This document shows positions 11,016 through 23,184 of a stretch of 64,000 nt of DNA, piece after piece. Each line of letters starts with the position of its first letter. The stretch's first letter is position 1. This stretch comes from Mytilus edulis (Eukaryota; Mollusca; Bivalvia; Mytilida; Mytilidae). The notes under the pieces are model-generated. The model searched no databases. It was given only the letters and a program-made list of their open reading frames with translations, and was not told the DNA's origin. Location: the NCBI RefSeq assembly GCF_963676685.1, contig NC_092347.1, positions 66,164,596 through 66,228,595 of the forward strand, given 5' to 3'. Position numbers and translations under genes: made by a program.

Positions 11016-12692
11016 CTAATAGAATCCGTACAATGAAGGTCCATCATAATTAGCAACTATTAATTTTTCTTTTGTTACATTGAACGCGAGTCCATATGGT
11101 TTACAAATTCCGTCATCGTGCACAAGCAGTTTTCTTGCTGGTTTTCCATCCGACGACAACACAATTATACTATTGTTACCTTTTGAAGCAATATAAACGT
11201 TTGATTCGTTATCTACAGCTATCCCTAGCGGATAATGAACTGATTGATCTTTGTACTTCCACAGCTTCTGTCCGGTCAATGAACAGCATGTAACGGTGAA
11301 GTATTTGTTATTGGTATAAAATATCTTGTCTTTGGATGTAGTTACAAAACTCCAGTTGGACAAGGTATCGTCTTTAACCAAAGTATAAGGGCAATGGTCT
11401 GACAATTTTACTTTCTGTATTCCTGTGCAAGCTACACAGTAAAACAAATGACCATCAATATAACATATACCGTAACAGTAATTGGTTGCTTTTATCCATT
11501 TTTCAATTGTTTTTGTTAAAATGTTGATGATTTGAATTTGATTTGAATATTGAAATGAAACAGCAACGGTCTTGTCATCAATACAAGTGACGTCTACTGG
11601 ATATTGATTTGACAAAAGTATGTCATTTTTCAAGGTTCCATATCCATTTAAGACCAGAAGACGTCGTTTGGCGTAGTCTACCAGGATGGTGTCTTCCGTA
11701 CTAGAAAATGAGCACCCTGTTACACCAGTAAATTCAAGTTTTCCAGTGAACGTCATTTTTAGATCATTTATAGGTGGTGCACGATGAAATGATCCAATTT
11801 GTGCTTGCTTGACCTTTTCCGTCTGTATTTCCACCAACGGAGAACTCGTTTCCTTATATATTGAACCGAATGAAGTAACAGTAGACAATACGTCGGATAT
11901 CTTGTCCGCAATTTCATAATTCAAATCAACCTTCTGTAAACTACCGTCTTCAAATAACGACTGCATAAATAATTCATGTTTCTTAGTTTCTTTTTCAATC
12001 ATTTTACTTCCAAGAAATGCTTGTAGATTTGATGCATACTCTTTGATAGCTGACATATTAGATTGCAATACAGCCAATAGTTCCGTATGTTTGGTTAGTT
12101 TTTCCAGTAAGTCTTCTATTTGTGATATAACTTTCTCTTCGGCAGCATATAGATCTTTAAGAAGAAGTTGTTCTAAGCTGTCAAGGTGCTCGTTAATTTG
12201 ACGACGGACCTGTTTTATGTCGTCATGAAACTTTTGCCTTTGTTTCTTGATTTCAGTAAGATTGTGTTTCCTATCTTTTTCAATTCTCTCTGCATTTATT
12301 TTGTTATCTCTCAGATTCTGATCAAGACTTTCCAATAAGGCTGAAGTCTTCGCTGTCTGAATGACATTCTCCAATGATAATATCCCAACGCAATTAGCAT
12401 GGTTGGACTGAATACACAGTGGACAACCGATACTTTCATGTTGCGGACAATAATTCTGGAACTTTCGGTCGTGTAGTGAACAGTATGGTGATATATTAGC
12501 TATCGAGGGAGGTAATTGTTTATAGTTGTCGACAGATATAACATCATGGTTACGTGAGGCTTTCGATGCATTGTGATATTTCAGACATTGAAAGCACAGT
12601 CCTTCGTCACATTCAGGGCACCAATAACCAGCGTTTGATGTCGTGTGCTGAGAGTCACAAACACCACATGTAACTGTGCTGGATGATGCCAT
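11016..12692 (-). CDS. TRIM-like protein, B-box1/B-box2/coiled coil/propeller (paralogue B)
   Basis: Predicted 558-residue single-coding-exon paralogue of the gene at 2645-4333. All B-box 1 ligands are kept (C9, C12, C25, C28, C33, C36, H40, H49). In B-box 2 one residue of the doublet 'CC' is Gly (SIGCPLC), but the consensus ligand cysteine remains. The coiled coil is at about 110-260, followed by a degenerate propeller with a clear NHL-like blade near the C-terminus (GIAVDNESNVYIAS). No RING. The acceptor TATTTATTTTCAG places the exon start at about 12707, 15 nt before the ATG. The likely donor and promoter lie about 1 kb upstream (13725-13935), giving the most compact gene model of the cluster. 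The frame is intact. Role as for the TRIM-like family: adaptor or regulatory, with ligase activity unlikely without RING. Confidence 0.93.
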   Translation of the reverse strand: MASSSTVTCGVCDSQHTTSNAGYWCPECDEGLCFQCLKYHNASKASRNHDVISVDNYKQLPPSIANISPYCSLHDRKFQNYCPQHESIGCPLCIQSNHANCVGILSLENVIQTAKTSALLESLDQNLRDNKINAERIEKDRKHNLTEIKKQRQKFHDDIKQVRRQINEHLDSLEQLLLKDLYAAEEKVISQIEDLLEKLTKHTELLAVLQSNMSAIKEYASNLQAFLGSKMIEKETKKHELFMQSLFEDGSLQKVDLNYEIADKISDVLSTVTSFGSIYKETSSPLVEIQTEKVKQAQIGSFHRAPPINDLKMTFTGKLEFTGVTGCSFSSTEDTILVDYAKRRLLVLNGYGTLKNDILLSNQYPVDVTCIDDKTVAVSFQYSNQIQIINILTKTIEKWIKATNYCYGICYIDGHLFYCVACTGIQKVKLSDHCPYTLVKDDTLSNWSFVTTSKDKIFYTNNKYFTVTCCSLTGQKLWKYKDQSVHYPLGIAVDNESNVYIASKGNNSIIVLSSDGKPARKLLVHDDGICKPYGLAFNVTKEKLIVANYDGPSLYGFY

Positions 12693-13724
12693 TCAAATCT
12701 TGCACTGCTGAAAATAAATATTTTAATAATTCAAATTGTTTGTTTGAACACGGATTTGTAAAGTATAGTTTCCTATATATATTTTTGTCTTATATAGTCG
12801 TTTTTCATAATTTGCAGAGGCAATTGAGCTTGTCTTGGACTAATGAGCTTGAATAAACATTTCGTGTTTCTCCTCTAAAACAAGTCCTGCTGATTTATTT
12901 TTGTTCGCACCGCTAAATACTTGTTATTTTTAATCACAATCATCTAGTATCCATAGATCGTCCCGCATGAAAATAAAACTACTGTGTATGGTTCCACAGA
13001 ATCCCATAGCCATATAGATTATAAAGAAATAGGGATGTAGTTCTATCGAAATGCCGGAATGAACACATTATTTTTACGAAAATTCAGGATTAGGCATTTG
13101 TTTTCTCGGGTATCGAATGAACGCCTTCATTACCCACCCATTTGAAGATGTAGTCTGAAAAATTAGGAAAATCTGATGGAATCGGACGAACTTCCAAAGA
13201 AAAAGATACAACGTCGACCAGATCGTTTTATAAAGACTGCTACTATAAACGATTCCGAAGTTATATATCCAATCAAAACAATCTATTTTTACAACGATCA
13301 TGTGTCCACGTTTTGTCAGGAGCATGCAGACATGTAGTATAGTGGTTGTCGTTGATCAATAAGGAATAAATTGATAAATGGCTGATTATTGTGTAACCTG
13401 TATTTACAACAAATTCATATAAGTACAATATTACATTACAATCAGGCAAAAAGGTTTACTATGCACTGATAAATTGAAACAAAATATTTCCAAAAAATGT
13501 ATAACAAATGAGTTTTGGACGAACGGCTAAGCTATTAGAAAACTAAAAAGATAAAATGAGACAATTAGAGAATTTTTCGTCGGATACAATCACGCTCCAA
13601 GACAAAGTTCGATATTCGTTGTTGTTAGAATAGTACAACAGTTCATATTAGGTTATGCGTAGATGAAATATTAAAGCTATAAAAGGCAACTGAGATCTAC
13701 ATAATTTGGCTCATAATATCTTAC

Positions 13725-13935
13725 CTTATTCATTGAATGATATCATAACCAAGGACAAGGGAGGTTAAAAGTATAAATAGAAATGTGACGACAGACAACA
13801 CCACGTGACTCTTATTATAGTATTGATAAATCTATATTCAAGATACGGAATGTGTTCAATTTAAGCATATGATAGATATATTAAGTGATATTTATCATGC
13901 CTAAGGTTAATCCAGAAGCAATGATCAATAAAATG
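13725..13935 (-). promoter_or_regulatory. conserved promoter plus leader-exon block of TRIM-like gene B
   Basis: Minus-strand order: CACGTGG-type E-box, GTCGTCACA, TATTTATACTTTT, then AATAAG|GTAAGA with the exon edge at 13725. Strong similarity to 7691-7905 continues upstream of the TATA-like box, beyond what single factor sites need. It lies about 1 kb upstream of the acceptor of gene B. Confidence 0.65.
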
Positions 13936-14099
13936 AGAGGACATTTAAATAAGTATAACACAAGTGAAATATGAGTACACACTTCACAAATTATGACACA
14001 CTCAAATGCAAAATATGAAAAAATGCCCATCAAATCATCAATGAAGAGTTGGAGAAGTCCAGGCATAACCACATTTATATCCCCTCTCAACCCTTTGAG

Positions 14100-15233
14100 G
14101 TTTTTCGAAAGGACCTGTATGGTGGTGTTTTAGATGAAAATAGGTCTTGAAAATTTCCTGTCAACACACAGAAGAAAACCGTCAATAATTTGGTGCAATA
14201 ATACATTCATAATAAACTTGCTTTTTTATTTTCTGACTTGGTCGCCTCATTTAAGTTTGACGCCGGTTCAGTTCTCTTCATATGATACATGATACATAAT
14301 ATAGCGGTATGAAATCAAATACTAGTACACAACTAATGAAAATAAACTCATCATATATACCAGGATGGAATTTTGAATTTACGCCAGACACGCGTTTCGT
14401 TTAATTTATATTTTGATCTCATCATTTGTATTCTTACACATATTTATGATCAACACAAACACAGGAGATATATATGTGTTGCGGAAATGAGACAGCAACC
14501 CATCTACACAATTATTCAATACACTGAGTAATTCTGAAAAATGTTGGTTGCTTACATCTTTCATCTTACCCAAGATTTCAACATGTTCAACTCAATGTAG
14601 AGATCTGACGTGACCCCAAACCTAAGTATAGTGTTATGTTATTACGGTAATTCGAGGTAGGTGGTCCCTACTGCTGCACTCAAATATTTAACCCATTTCC
14701 AATTTTTCCTTAAAACATTTTTGACAAGATTTGACATTGCAAAAGACAGCAGGAAATCTATCTAAAAAACTCGTATAGTTAATACAAAAAATATAATTAA
14801 GATACACTGATCTTGATCTATCTTTTTAAATTTTCGTATGAGACATTGTTTATAATCTAATGAAACATTACCAGTCTAAGGAATCGTTGTATTGTTGATT
14901 ATCTGGGGATAAAAAACCTCATAGAAGATTAAAGAAAAACAAACAATAGACCCAGAAAGAGTTAAATTGCAAAAACATTTATGAACGTTCTGCATATCAT
15001 GCATCAGCTATACAAAAAAATCATAAAAGATGACTAGATTTGGGACAAACTGCTTTATTTTAAGATTTTTAAAGAAACGGATCCACAACAAACTGGTGTT
15101 TTGCGTAAACAAGTTAGTTTGATTTTATTAATAAGTATACTGAAGAAAATTGTAACTTACTGTTTGTTGCTTGATTAAAAAAACAACTTTAAACTTTTAT
15201 GGAAATTTTTACATAAAAGGAAGATGAATTATT
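14100..15233. other. intergenic; one tandem-repeat-family relic
   Basis: No gene seen. 14335-14405 is a short relic of the 'ATAAACTCATCATAGATACC' repeat family ('CGCCAGACACGCGTTTCG'). Confidence 0.5.
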
Positions 15234-15340
15234 ACACGGCCGACACTCGGCTAACCGAGAGATTGGTCGGTTAATCTATATTGAGTATGCGGCTATATCG
15301 GCGGTTGGTCTGTTAATCGGGTTGGCTAAAGTCTGTTAAT
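15234..15340 (+). repeat. left terminal inverted repeat of the 3.15-kb element
   Basis: Matches the complement of 18275-18381: perfect over the first 65 nt, then diverged but still carrying GGTCTGTTAAT in register. Confidence 0.9.
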
Positions 15341-17871
15341 CAGGTGTTATCGACAAAATCATTGAATGTTCAGCATGTTTCATTGTATAACTTTTTAAAT
15401 ATATTTTTTTCATAAACATTATTCATGTCTAACAAAACAATTCAATATACTGAATCCAGTGGTGTAATCATTATTTTTCTAGCTTCGATGTACGATCTAT
15501 AAAACGAAAAGGGGGTTACTCATCAATAAATTTATACACATTTACACACATAAAATGTACACAAAATGAAACGTTGGTTGAATAAACTTGCATGCGATAT
15601 TTTGAACATCGAAAAAAGACAGGCATTATGTTTGTTAACCATATTGATATCTTTGTGTGAAAAATCTACACGAAAATCTGTATTTTGGTGACATAAATCA
15701 ATCTTCATTTAAAACCTGGTCTGTTAATGGGTCGGATGTATGATACCCGGTCTGTTAATTGGTCTGTTAAGAGTTATGAATGGCAATAAACGAATAAATT
15801 TATTGCTATATGGGTGTTATCGGTTCAAATGGGTAGGCTCAAGACGAGCGGCTAAAATATACGAAAACAACACATGAGCAATGCAACATAAAATATACGG
15901 TAACAACACATGAACAATGAACAATGTAGACAATGGAAATTGAAAATTGATAAAAATGGTTTCAAAAAGTGTAATGTTAAAATAATATTAATTTCATCCA
16001 AAAATGGTTGCATATATCATGTGGATTCTGTTTAATTGTTATGAATGACACAAATTTGTCATCTACATTGGTAACCAGTATATAAATCAGAAATAAACGT
16101 CGTAATGTAACTAAACATGAGTGAAAAAATATATTTGGATGCTAAAATATAAAGAATAGAGAAAGAATAATATACATTTATTTCCCGTGCCTGAGGGAGA
16201 TATGAAAATTTGTTCAATGACACGTGGGATAGTCTCAACCAATCAGAATTGATTAAACTATCAATGAGTATAAACAGTGGAATAATATACAATTATAGCC
16301 GTTGAATGAGAGCGATAGAAGGATGTATTGACCCGAAAGAAGTATATTGACTGAGGACTTTGGATCGATATATCCTGTATTGACCTCATACATAGACTAT
16401 AACTGTTATATCATTAATTACCAACCATATTTGTATTAAAATCGTCATTTGATATTGTTTGAATCTTATAGATCTCATATTGTGTCCTATACATTAACAA
16501 CATATAAATTGTTATTTTATTTCTGTTTTTTTTTTTTTTTTTTTTTTTTTTTACATCTAATATATTTGAAGATTTTTTGTATAAAACTTTCATATATAAT
16601 TCATGTATAATTCAATTTCAATTCAATTCAAAGTTTTATTGCCATATAAACTTTACAGTTTGTGACATATAATATATATAACAACAACAAAAACAAATAA
16701 AGACAATAACTAAGTAACTCAATATATATATACAAATTCAGGTAAATATTAAAGGGTCCCCTGTCCTCAGTTCCATTGACTTTTTAATAGAGGATCCTAG
16801 TTTATTCACTTGTGTTGGTGTTGATGGGATATATATAACTTTGTCATTGTCAGTGAGATTAGCAAATGCATCACTTTCTCTGTAAATGCAAGTAAAATAT
16901 GTTTATCTAATATTTGAATTGTGAGAACAATTTATTAAGAAATGTTTCTCATCATCTAGTACTTTGCATATTTTCAAAGTTTGAGTTAGAGAGGTAAGGT
17001 TTGATCAATAGATTTGGCTCATGTCCTTTATAAACAATATCATGAAATTCATAGCATGACGTCACAAAAAATTAAATGATGCGAAAAGTGACATAACAAT
17101 ATAAAGAATACAGAAATTAACAACACCCCCAATCCGGACCCTCATGGATCTGGAAAATCTGGATGAAGACGCAGAATATAGAATAGTAGATTAGGACAGT
17201 AGAGAGTGATGCATTTCTAAAAAAAAAGGAGAGAAAAAAAAAATAATTGTTTATAATACAGACATGAAACACCCCTGGGTGTTGAAACAGTTACAGATTG
17301 CGATGTACTCATATTGGTGACAAATACTAGACGGTTACATGCGGACAACTGCAGTTCTCCTCTGCACTTATGTAGAAAGGAACTAAACGGACTAAAATGA
17401 ATTAAAACTTAAGTTAACCAAATGTAGCTGCATTCGCTCCTTTCCATCTACTTCTTTAGAATGATTTGAAAACAACATATAATTAAGTAATAGAAGAAAA
17501 GAACCAATTGGATGATGCTGACGAATTAGAGCTTAACCTTTGTGACAAATATCATGTACATACATGTATGAGAACGACAACACGTTATATGTACCTGTGT
17601 TGTATTAGAAAGACACTTTCATTCGGATTTGAGAACGTGCTACTTTGAACAGATACAAAGATTAAGGCTGATTGAAAACGTTAATAATAAATTCATGCAT
17701 ATTCCAGCGGCCAATCCATATCACGCGATATATAATATTGAAGTGACACACCCTTCAATAAAATGCAAAGAAAGTAAAAAAATGCTCTAACTAGAAGGAT
17801 ACTGTTGTACCGTATTGTCATTTTTTTTACTCAAGAACATCTCCTTCTTAACTTTTTCAATGGGAACATGT

Positions 17872-17963
17872 AAAGGTAGCAAAACTATTGCCGTGGCTAA
17901 ATAACTCTTAAAATTACAAAGGTAGCAAAACTATTACCGTGGCTTAATAACTCTTAACTGACA
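17872..17963 (+). repeat. 46-bp direct duplication inside the TIR element
   Basis: Two adjacent units beginning AAAGGTAGCAAAACTATT, 46 bp apart (17872 and 17918), with only a few differences. Function unknown. Confidence 0.85.
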
Positions 17964-18274
17964 CAATTTCAATTGTCCAACCCATTAACAGACTGTATTC
18001 CCATAATTTTCACTAAAACGTGGTATTATTCACGTTATATTACAACTATGAAATATTTACTAATATCAATATATTTTTTAGAACCAAAGTACTATTTTGT
18101 GTCCTTTAAATGATATATAAAATTGTTTATTTCGCCTTTTATTAAAAAAATTGCTATGCATATAAGCATAAATTATACATACTTGACACTTTTCTTCTTT
18201 TTGATTTGGTTCTTATAATATACCAAAAATCTGTATATTTAATAGAGTTTAACATAAAATTGTGCATTTTACTC

Positions 18275-18381
18275 TTAACAGACGTATAACCAACACCATT
18301 AACAGACCAATCTCCCATATAGCCGCATACTCAATATAGATTAACCGACCAATCTCTCGGTTAGCCGAGTGTCGGCCGTGT
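18275..18381 (-). repeat. right terminal inverted repeat of the 3.15-kb element
   Basis: Inverted partner of 15234-15340. Perfect identity of the outer 65 nt implies fairly recent mobility or arm conversion. Confidence 0.9.
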
Positions 18382-19094
18382 ATTAGTGTCGCAAGTATCC
18401 AGATACTAATAACTTATATTCAGTTGTTTGGATAGTCACAACAATCTGTAATCCTAAACATTAGGCAAAACCTCCATGAATTATTACGAAATAACCGATA
18501 TGTCAAAAGAATGACTTCTATCTCGGTGTTGCTCATCTAAAAAGTCACTCCAAATTTCATCGTCTGTTGCTGGAAAACTTTACAATAACTATTTTAAAAC
18601 TAAAAGACAACAATAGGGGATAATCATGATAATTGTGATCTTTGCTGGAAAACATTTCAGATTTTTGGCTAGTACAAATTTTCTTTTTGTGCTTATACTA
18701 CATACAGAACATGGAGTCAATGTGAGTAAAACACTTTCAAACGAAAAAATAAATCGAACAATCAAATTTGTTTTTATCAAAAGTACAAGTTACCACATTT
18801 TATTTGAATAATAAAAATTATCAAGATTTAAAATTCAACTGCATTTTCGTGTAAAGTGAACCTTTGCCACAATTCTTATAAGTATGAAGACTAGTGAGGC
18901 TATAAATGGTCACAATATTGAGAATTGATAGTATAAAAAGCCTTATGACACTATATTTGTTCACGTGATAGCACTTTGTTTTGGGAGAAGATCTTAATCA
19001 CAGGCTATAATGACTTAAAAAGTCACAAAATAACGTTTTGTTTTTTTAAAACGTAACAGTTTGGCTCATACAAATAAGCAACTGACAATAAATA

Positions 19095-20215
19095 AAGTAA
19101 ATATCGAAGAAGTGCGCCTATTGCTTTCTGTATTTGGTTTACCGTTTTAGTCTGATCTTTTTATTGCCGAACGTGACTTATTCTCTGAAACTGACATTAT
19201 CAATATTCTTGATTTCTTGATTGACAACATACTTTTTAAGTTCGAAGGAGTGTTTTTCAACAGACTGCCGACTTGTTTCTTTATTATTATGAGGCTGACT
19301 TCATACAGGAACTTCTTAGGAAGTTAGCAATATCCTTTAACTCTACTTTCCGCTATATAGATGATGTTCTTTCACTAAATAATTCAAAATTTGGTGACTA
19401 TATTGACCGCATCTATCCCATCGAACTAGTGATAAAGGATACTACAGATACAGTTAAGTCGGCCTCATATCTTGACTTACATATAGAAATTGACAATGAG
19501 GGTCGGTTGAAAACAAAACTCTACGACGAAAGAGATGATTTCGGTTTTCCAATTATGATCTTTCCATTACTAAGAAGCAACATTTCAGTAGCACCTACAT
19601 ACGGGGTATATATCTCCCCATTGATACGATATCCCCGTGCTTGCATTTCCTATCATGATTCTCATGATAGAGGGTTGCTGCTCACAAGGAAGCTATTAAA
19701 CCAAGAGTTCCAAATAGTAAAGTTGAAATCCTCCCTTCGTAAATTTTACGGATGCCATCACGAGTTGGTTGACCGTTATGGAATAACCGTTTCACAAATG
19801 ATATCGGATATGTTCCTTATGCCGTAACTACAATACCCTTCCTTTTCATGAATATGACCTACCGAATTAGACTATTTACCGGATTTGTTATCACATAAGC
19901 AACACGACGGATGCCACATGTGGAGGAGAATCTGCTAACCCTTCCGGAGCACCTGGGATCACCCCTAGTTTTTGCTTGGGTTCGTGTTGCTTATTCTTTA
20001 GTTTTCTATGTTGTGTCATGTTTACTATTGTTTGTCTGTTTGTCTTTTTCATTTTTAACCATGGCGTTGTCAGTTTCGATTTATGAGTTTGACTGTCCCT
20101 CTGGTATCTTTCGTCCCTCTTTTATTTCCGATTGTGACTGTTTGTCGAGTGTGAATTGGCATTTCTATAAGACGTGTCACGGTACTTTTCCATCCCAAAA
20201 TTTATTTATTTAGTT
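19095..20215 (+). mobile_element. Penelope-like retroelement fragment with partial reverse transcriptase
   Basis: An open stretch at 19273-19827 encodes the C-terminal part of a reverse transcriptase: the catalytic motif FRYIDDVLSLNN is at residues about 26-37, followed by YLDLHIEI. The frame upstream (about 19150-19270) matches the preceding RT segment of the copy near 56 kb, but several tens of bases are missing just before 19273, removing the Gly-Pro-Met-Gly-type motif, so the enzyme is defective. The downstream untranslated tail (to about 20140) carries the landmarks found at 9.4, 31.4, 35.3 and 43.3 kb. RT motif spacing and the YIDD box fit Penelope-like elements better than LINEs. Confidence 0.85.
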
Positions 20216-20779
20216 TTGATGTTTAATTGTTATTGTCATCGGATTTTGTCAAATGTCTAAACGTTTGTAGTTATAAATTATTTTTTTCTGTTGTATTCGT
20301 GTGTTATGGTAGAGATAATTGATCATCCAGTTTATTTATTGGATTTTAGGTTGGATCAACGAAATTTACAATACATATTTGGTTTACAGTTTGATTCAGA
20401 AGAACACCGACATAGCTAGATAATATAATTAATAATCTAATTACTACTACAATTTGATATTAATCACTATTGTAATTTTCACTGTTTATAATAAACGTTA
20501 GATAAGTCATACAAATCTAATTGAACTTCATCTTAATTATTTTTTTAATTCTGGGAACTCGTTTTAGAAATTCAAATATGACATCACTTTGAGCGTAACA
20601 CTGGTTATGGCTAACACGGCTGTGTATTTTTGTAATTTATCCGTTTTTATTCTGTAGCTAGTCACCACTTCAGTTTAATCATGTATATCTATTTTATAAT
20701 CATTTTTTAACATTTCCTGTTTGCAAAAGTATGTTTTATTCTAAATAATAAGGATGTTCTTGTTCCAGGCGGATAACCC

Positions 20780-20945
20780 TGGCCGTATTGATCACAATTT
20801 TTTGAACTTTTGGTCCTCAGTGCTTTTCAGCTTTGTTCTTGTTTTGGCTTTCAAACTTTTTTCATCTGGCCGTCACTGGTTAGTCTTGTGTGGACGTAGT
20901 GCGCGTCTCCCGTATTAAATTTTTAACCAGGTACCTTTTGTTGGT
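20780..20945 (-). repeat. reverse copy of the 'ATAAACTCATCATAG' repeat family
   Basis: Holds the complement of the family core ('CGTCACTGGTTAGTCTTGTG', then 'GCGCGTCTCCCGTA'), matching 23985-24432, 33658-33825, 47660-47840 and 53170-53340. Confidence 0.7.
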
Positions 20946-21059
20946 TTATATTCGTTTGTTTCTCTGTCCTATATTTTCTCCCATTTATTTGTATTGTAGT
21001 CCTGTCATGTAATGTTTTCATTTTAATGTTATAATTACCATTGTAATAAAAACGGGAAG

Positions 21060-21300
21060 TTTGGCATGCCACAAAACCAGGTTCAACCCACCATTGTTAT
21101 CTTAAAATATCCTGCACCAAGTCAGGGAAATGGCCATTATTATATTATAGTTCGTTTCTGTGTGTGTTACATTTTAATGTTGCGTATCTGTTTTGTCGTA
21201 GTTCTCTTATATTTGATGCGTTTCCCTCAGTTTAAGTTTGAAACCCGGATTTGTTTTTTTCTCTATCGATTTATGAATTTCGAACAGCGCTATACTACTG
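21060..21300. repeat. dispersed repeat fragment
   Basis: Shares 'CAGGTTCAACCCACCATT' and a 'CCAAGTCAGG' region with 36547-36725, 44290-44430 and 50140-50330. The short ORF at 21066-21314 lies within it and is not supported as a gene. Confidence 0.55.
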
Positions 21301-21459
21301 TTGCCTTTGTATAGCATATATTATTAAAGGAGAACTATACATACTATTTCACCTTATAGCAAATAATTTGAATGCGATTTTGTAAATGAAAAATACAATA
21401 TTTTGTTTGAAATTGTTGGCATTGTTATACTTCAGGCAGATTCTAGTTTTGTCACACTA

Positions 21460-21465
21460 TTTATT
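21460..21465 (-). terminator. polyadenylation signal of TRIM-like gene C
   Basis: AATAAA on the minus strand about 40 nt downstream of the stop codon of gene C. Confidence 0.55.
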
Positions 21466-21501
21466 TTGTAGCTCTGTAAAGCACGTAATAAAACATTGTT
21501 T

Positions 21502-23184
21502 TTAATAGATTTCGTACAACACTGGTCCATTATAATTCGCAACTAATAAATTTTCTTTCTTAATATCAAACGCAAGTCCAAAAGACGAATCAATTCCGTC
21601 AGCTCTCCCAAGCAGCTTTCTTGCTTGTTTCCCATCCGACGACAATACAATTATACTATTGTTACCCGATGAAGCAATATACACGTTTGAGTCTTTATCT
21701 ACAGCTATTCCTCGCGGATTACGAATTAATTGATCTTTGTATTCCCACATCTTCTGTCCAGCTAACGAGCAACATGTAACAGTGGAGTTTATGTAATTGG
21801 AATACATTATCTTGTCTTTGGATGTTGTTACAAAACTCCAGGGGGACATGGTAGCGTCTTTAATCAAAGTAGAAGAACCATTGCCTGACACGTTTTCTCT
21901 CTGTATACCTATGCTAGCATTACAGGAAAACAAGTTGCCATCTCTGTAACATAAACAGTGACTGTCACTATATGTTTTTATCATGCTGTCAATAATTTTC
22001 GTTAAAATGTTGATGATTTGAATATGATCTGAATTATGAAATGAAACAGCGACTGTCTTGTCGTCGATACAAGTAATATCTACGGGGTAATTTTTTGACA
22101 AAAGTATTTCACTCTTCAAGGTTCCACTTTCGTTTAATATCAGAAGACGGTTTTTGCTGTGGTCTATCAGGAAAATATCTCCCGTACTAGAAAAAGAACA
22201 CCCTGTGACACCAGTATATTCAAATTTTCTTTTTAATGTCAATTTGATATCACTAAAAGTTGTAGATGGTGCATGATTTAATGTTCCAATCTGTGCCTGT
22301 TTGTCTTTCTCGGACTGCAATACCACCAATGGAGAACTCGATTCAACAGATATTGAACCAAATGAAGTAACAGCAGACATTAAATCGGATATCTTCTCCT
22401 CAATTTTACAATTTAAATCAATCTTCTGTAAACTATCGTCCTTATATAACGACTGCATAAATAATTCATGTTTCCTAATTTCGGTTTCAATAATTTTATT
22501 TCCAAGAAATGTCTGTAGGTCTGACGCATATTCTTTCAAAGCTGACATAGTAGTTTGTAATATATCCAACTTTTCCGTATGTTCAGTAAGTTTTCCCAGT
22601 TTGTCATCTATATGTGATTTTATTTTGTCTTCTGCTGCATGTAGATCCTGAAGTATTTTTTGTTCTAAGTTGTCAAGGTGCTCGTTAATTTGGTTACGGA
22701 CCTGTTTTATTTCATCGTGAAATTTCTGCTTTTGTTTCTTGATTTCAACAAGATTTTGTGTCCTATCCTTTACAACTCTTTCGATATTCATTTTGATATC
22801 TTTCAGATTCTGATCAATGATTTCCAACAACACAGAAGTCTTTGCTGTCTGTATGACATTCTCCAATGATAATATCCCAACACAATTAGCATGGTTGGAC
22901 TGAATACACAGTGGACAACAGACACTTGCATGCTGCGAACAATAATTCTGAAATTTTCGTTCATGCTGTGAACAGTCTGTCGATATATTGGCTATCGAGG
23001 GAGGTAATTGTTTATAGTTGTCGACAGATATAACATCATGGTTACGTGAGGCTTTTGATGCATTGTGATACTTCAGACATTGTGAGCACAGTCCTTCATC
23101 ACATTCAGGACACCAGTAGTCAGCATTTGTTGTCGTGTGCTGAGATTCACAAACACCACATGAAACTGTGCTGCATGATGCCAT
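21502..23184 (-). CDS. TRIM-like protein, B-box1/B-box2/coiled coil/propeller (paralogue C)
   Basis: Predicted 560-residue paralogue with one coding exon. B-box 1 (C9 to H49) and B-box 2 (about 71-101, with CSQH, YCSQH and CCPLC) are intact. A long coiled coil at about 110-260 leads into a propeller-like C-terminal half with an NHL-like blade (GIAVDKDSNVYIAS). No RING. The acceptor TTTTTTTGCAG puts the exon start near 23196, 12 nt before the ATG, so a 5' intron is likely. Unlike genes A and B, I could not find the conserved E-box/CRE/TATA/donor block within the next 4 kb upstream; a repeat array (23985-24432) occupies part of that space. The coding frame is undamaged, so if expressed it may use another promoter or a distant first exon. 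Confidence 0.92.
   Translation of the reverse strand: MASCSTVSCGVCESQHTTTNADYWCPECDEGLCSQCLKYHNASKASRNHDVISVDNYKQLPPSIANISTDCSQHERKFQNYCSQHASVCCPLCIQSNHANCVGILSLENVIQTAKTSVLLEIIDQNLKDIKMNIERVVKDRTQNLVEIKKQKQKFHDEIKQVRNQINEHLDNLEQKILQDLHAAEDKIKSHIDDKLGKLTEHTEKLDILQTTMSALKEYASDLQTFLGNKIIETEIRKHELFMQSLYKDDSLQKIDLNCKIEEKISDLMSAVTSFGSISVESSSPLVVLQSEKDKQAQIGTLNHAPSTTFSDIKLTLKRKFEYTGVTGCSFSSTGDIFLIDHSKNRLLILNESGTLKSEILLSKNYPVDITCIDDKTVAVSFHNSDHIQIINILTKIIDSMIKTYSDSHCLCYRDGNLFSCNASIGIQRENVSGNGSSTLIKDATMSPWSFVTTSKDKIMYSNYINSTVTCCSLAGQKMWEYKDQLIRNPRGIAVDKDSNVYIASSGNNSIIVLSSDGKQARKLLGRADGIDSSFGLAFDIKKENLLVANYNGPVLYEIY

Larger units (their letters stand above)
15234..18381. mobile_element. 3.15-kb non-autonomous TIR element with subterminal repeats
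   Basis: Bounded by inverted repeats identical for the outer 65 bp and similar for about 105 bp (15234-15340 and 18275-18381). The outermost bases are ACACGGCCGACACTCGGC, including a small palindrome CTCGGCTAACCGAG. GTCTGTTAA occurs five times in the left part (about 15308, 15331, 15719, 15750, 15762), and its complement TTAACAGAC three times in the right part (17985, 18275, 18299), so all copies point inward symmetrically. The interior has a 27-nt T run (about 16526), no transposase-like ORF, and local duplications. Flanks read ATT on both sides, a possible 3-bp target duplication, but the edge is ambiguous by one base. The superfamily is not identified. Confidence 0.85.
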
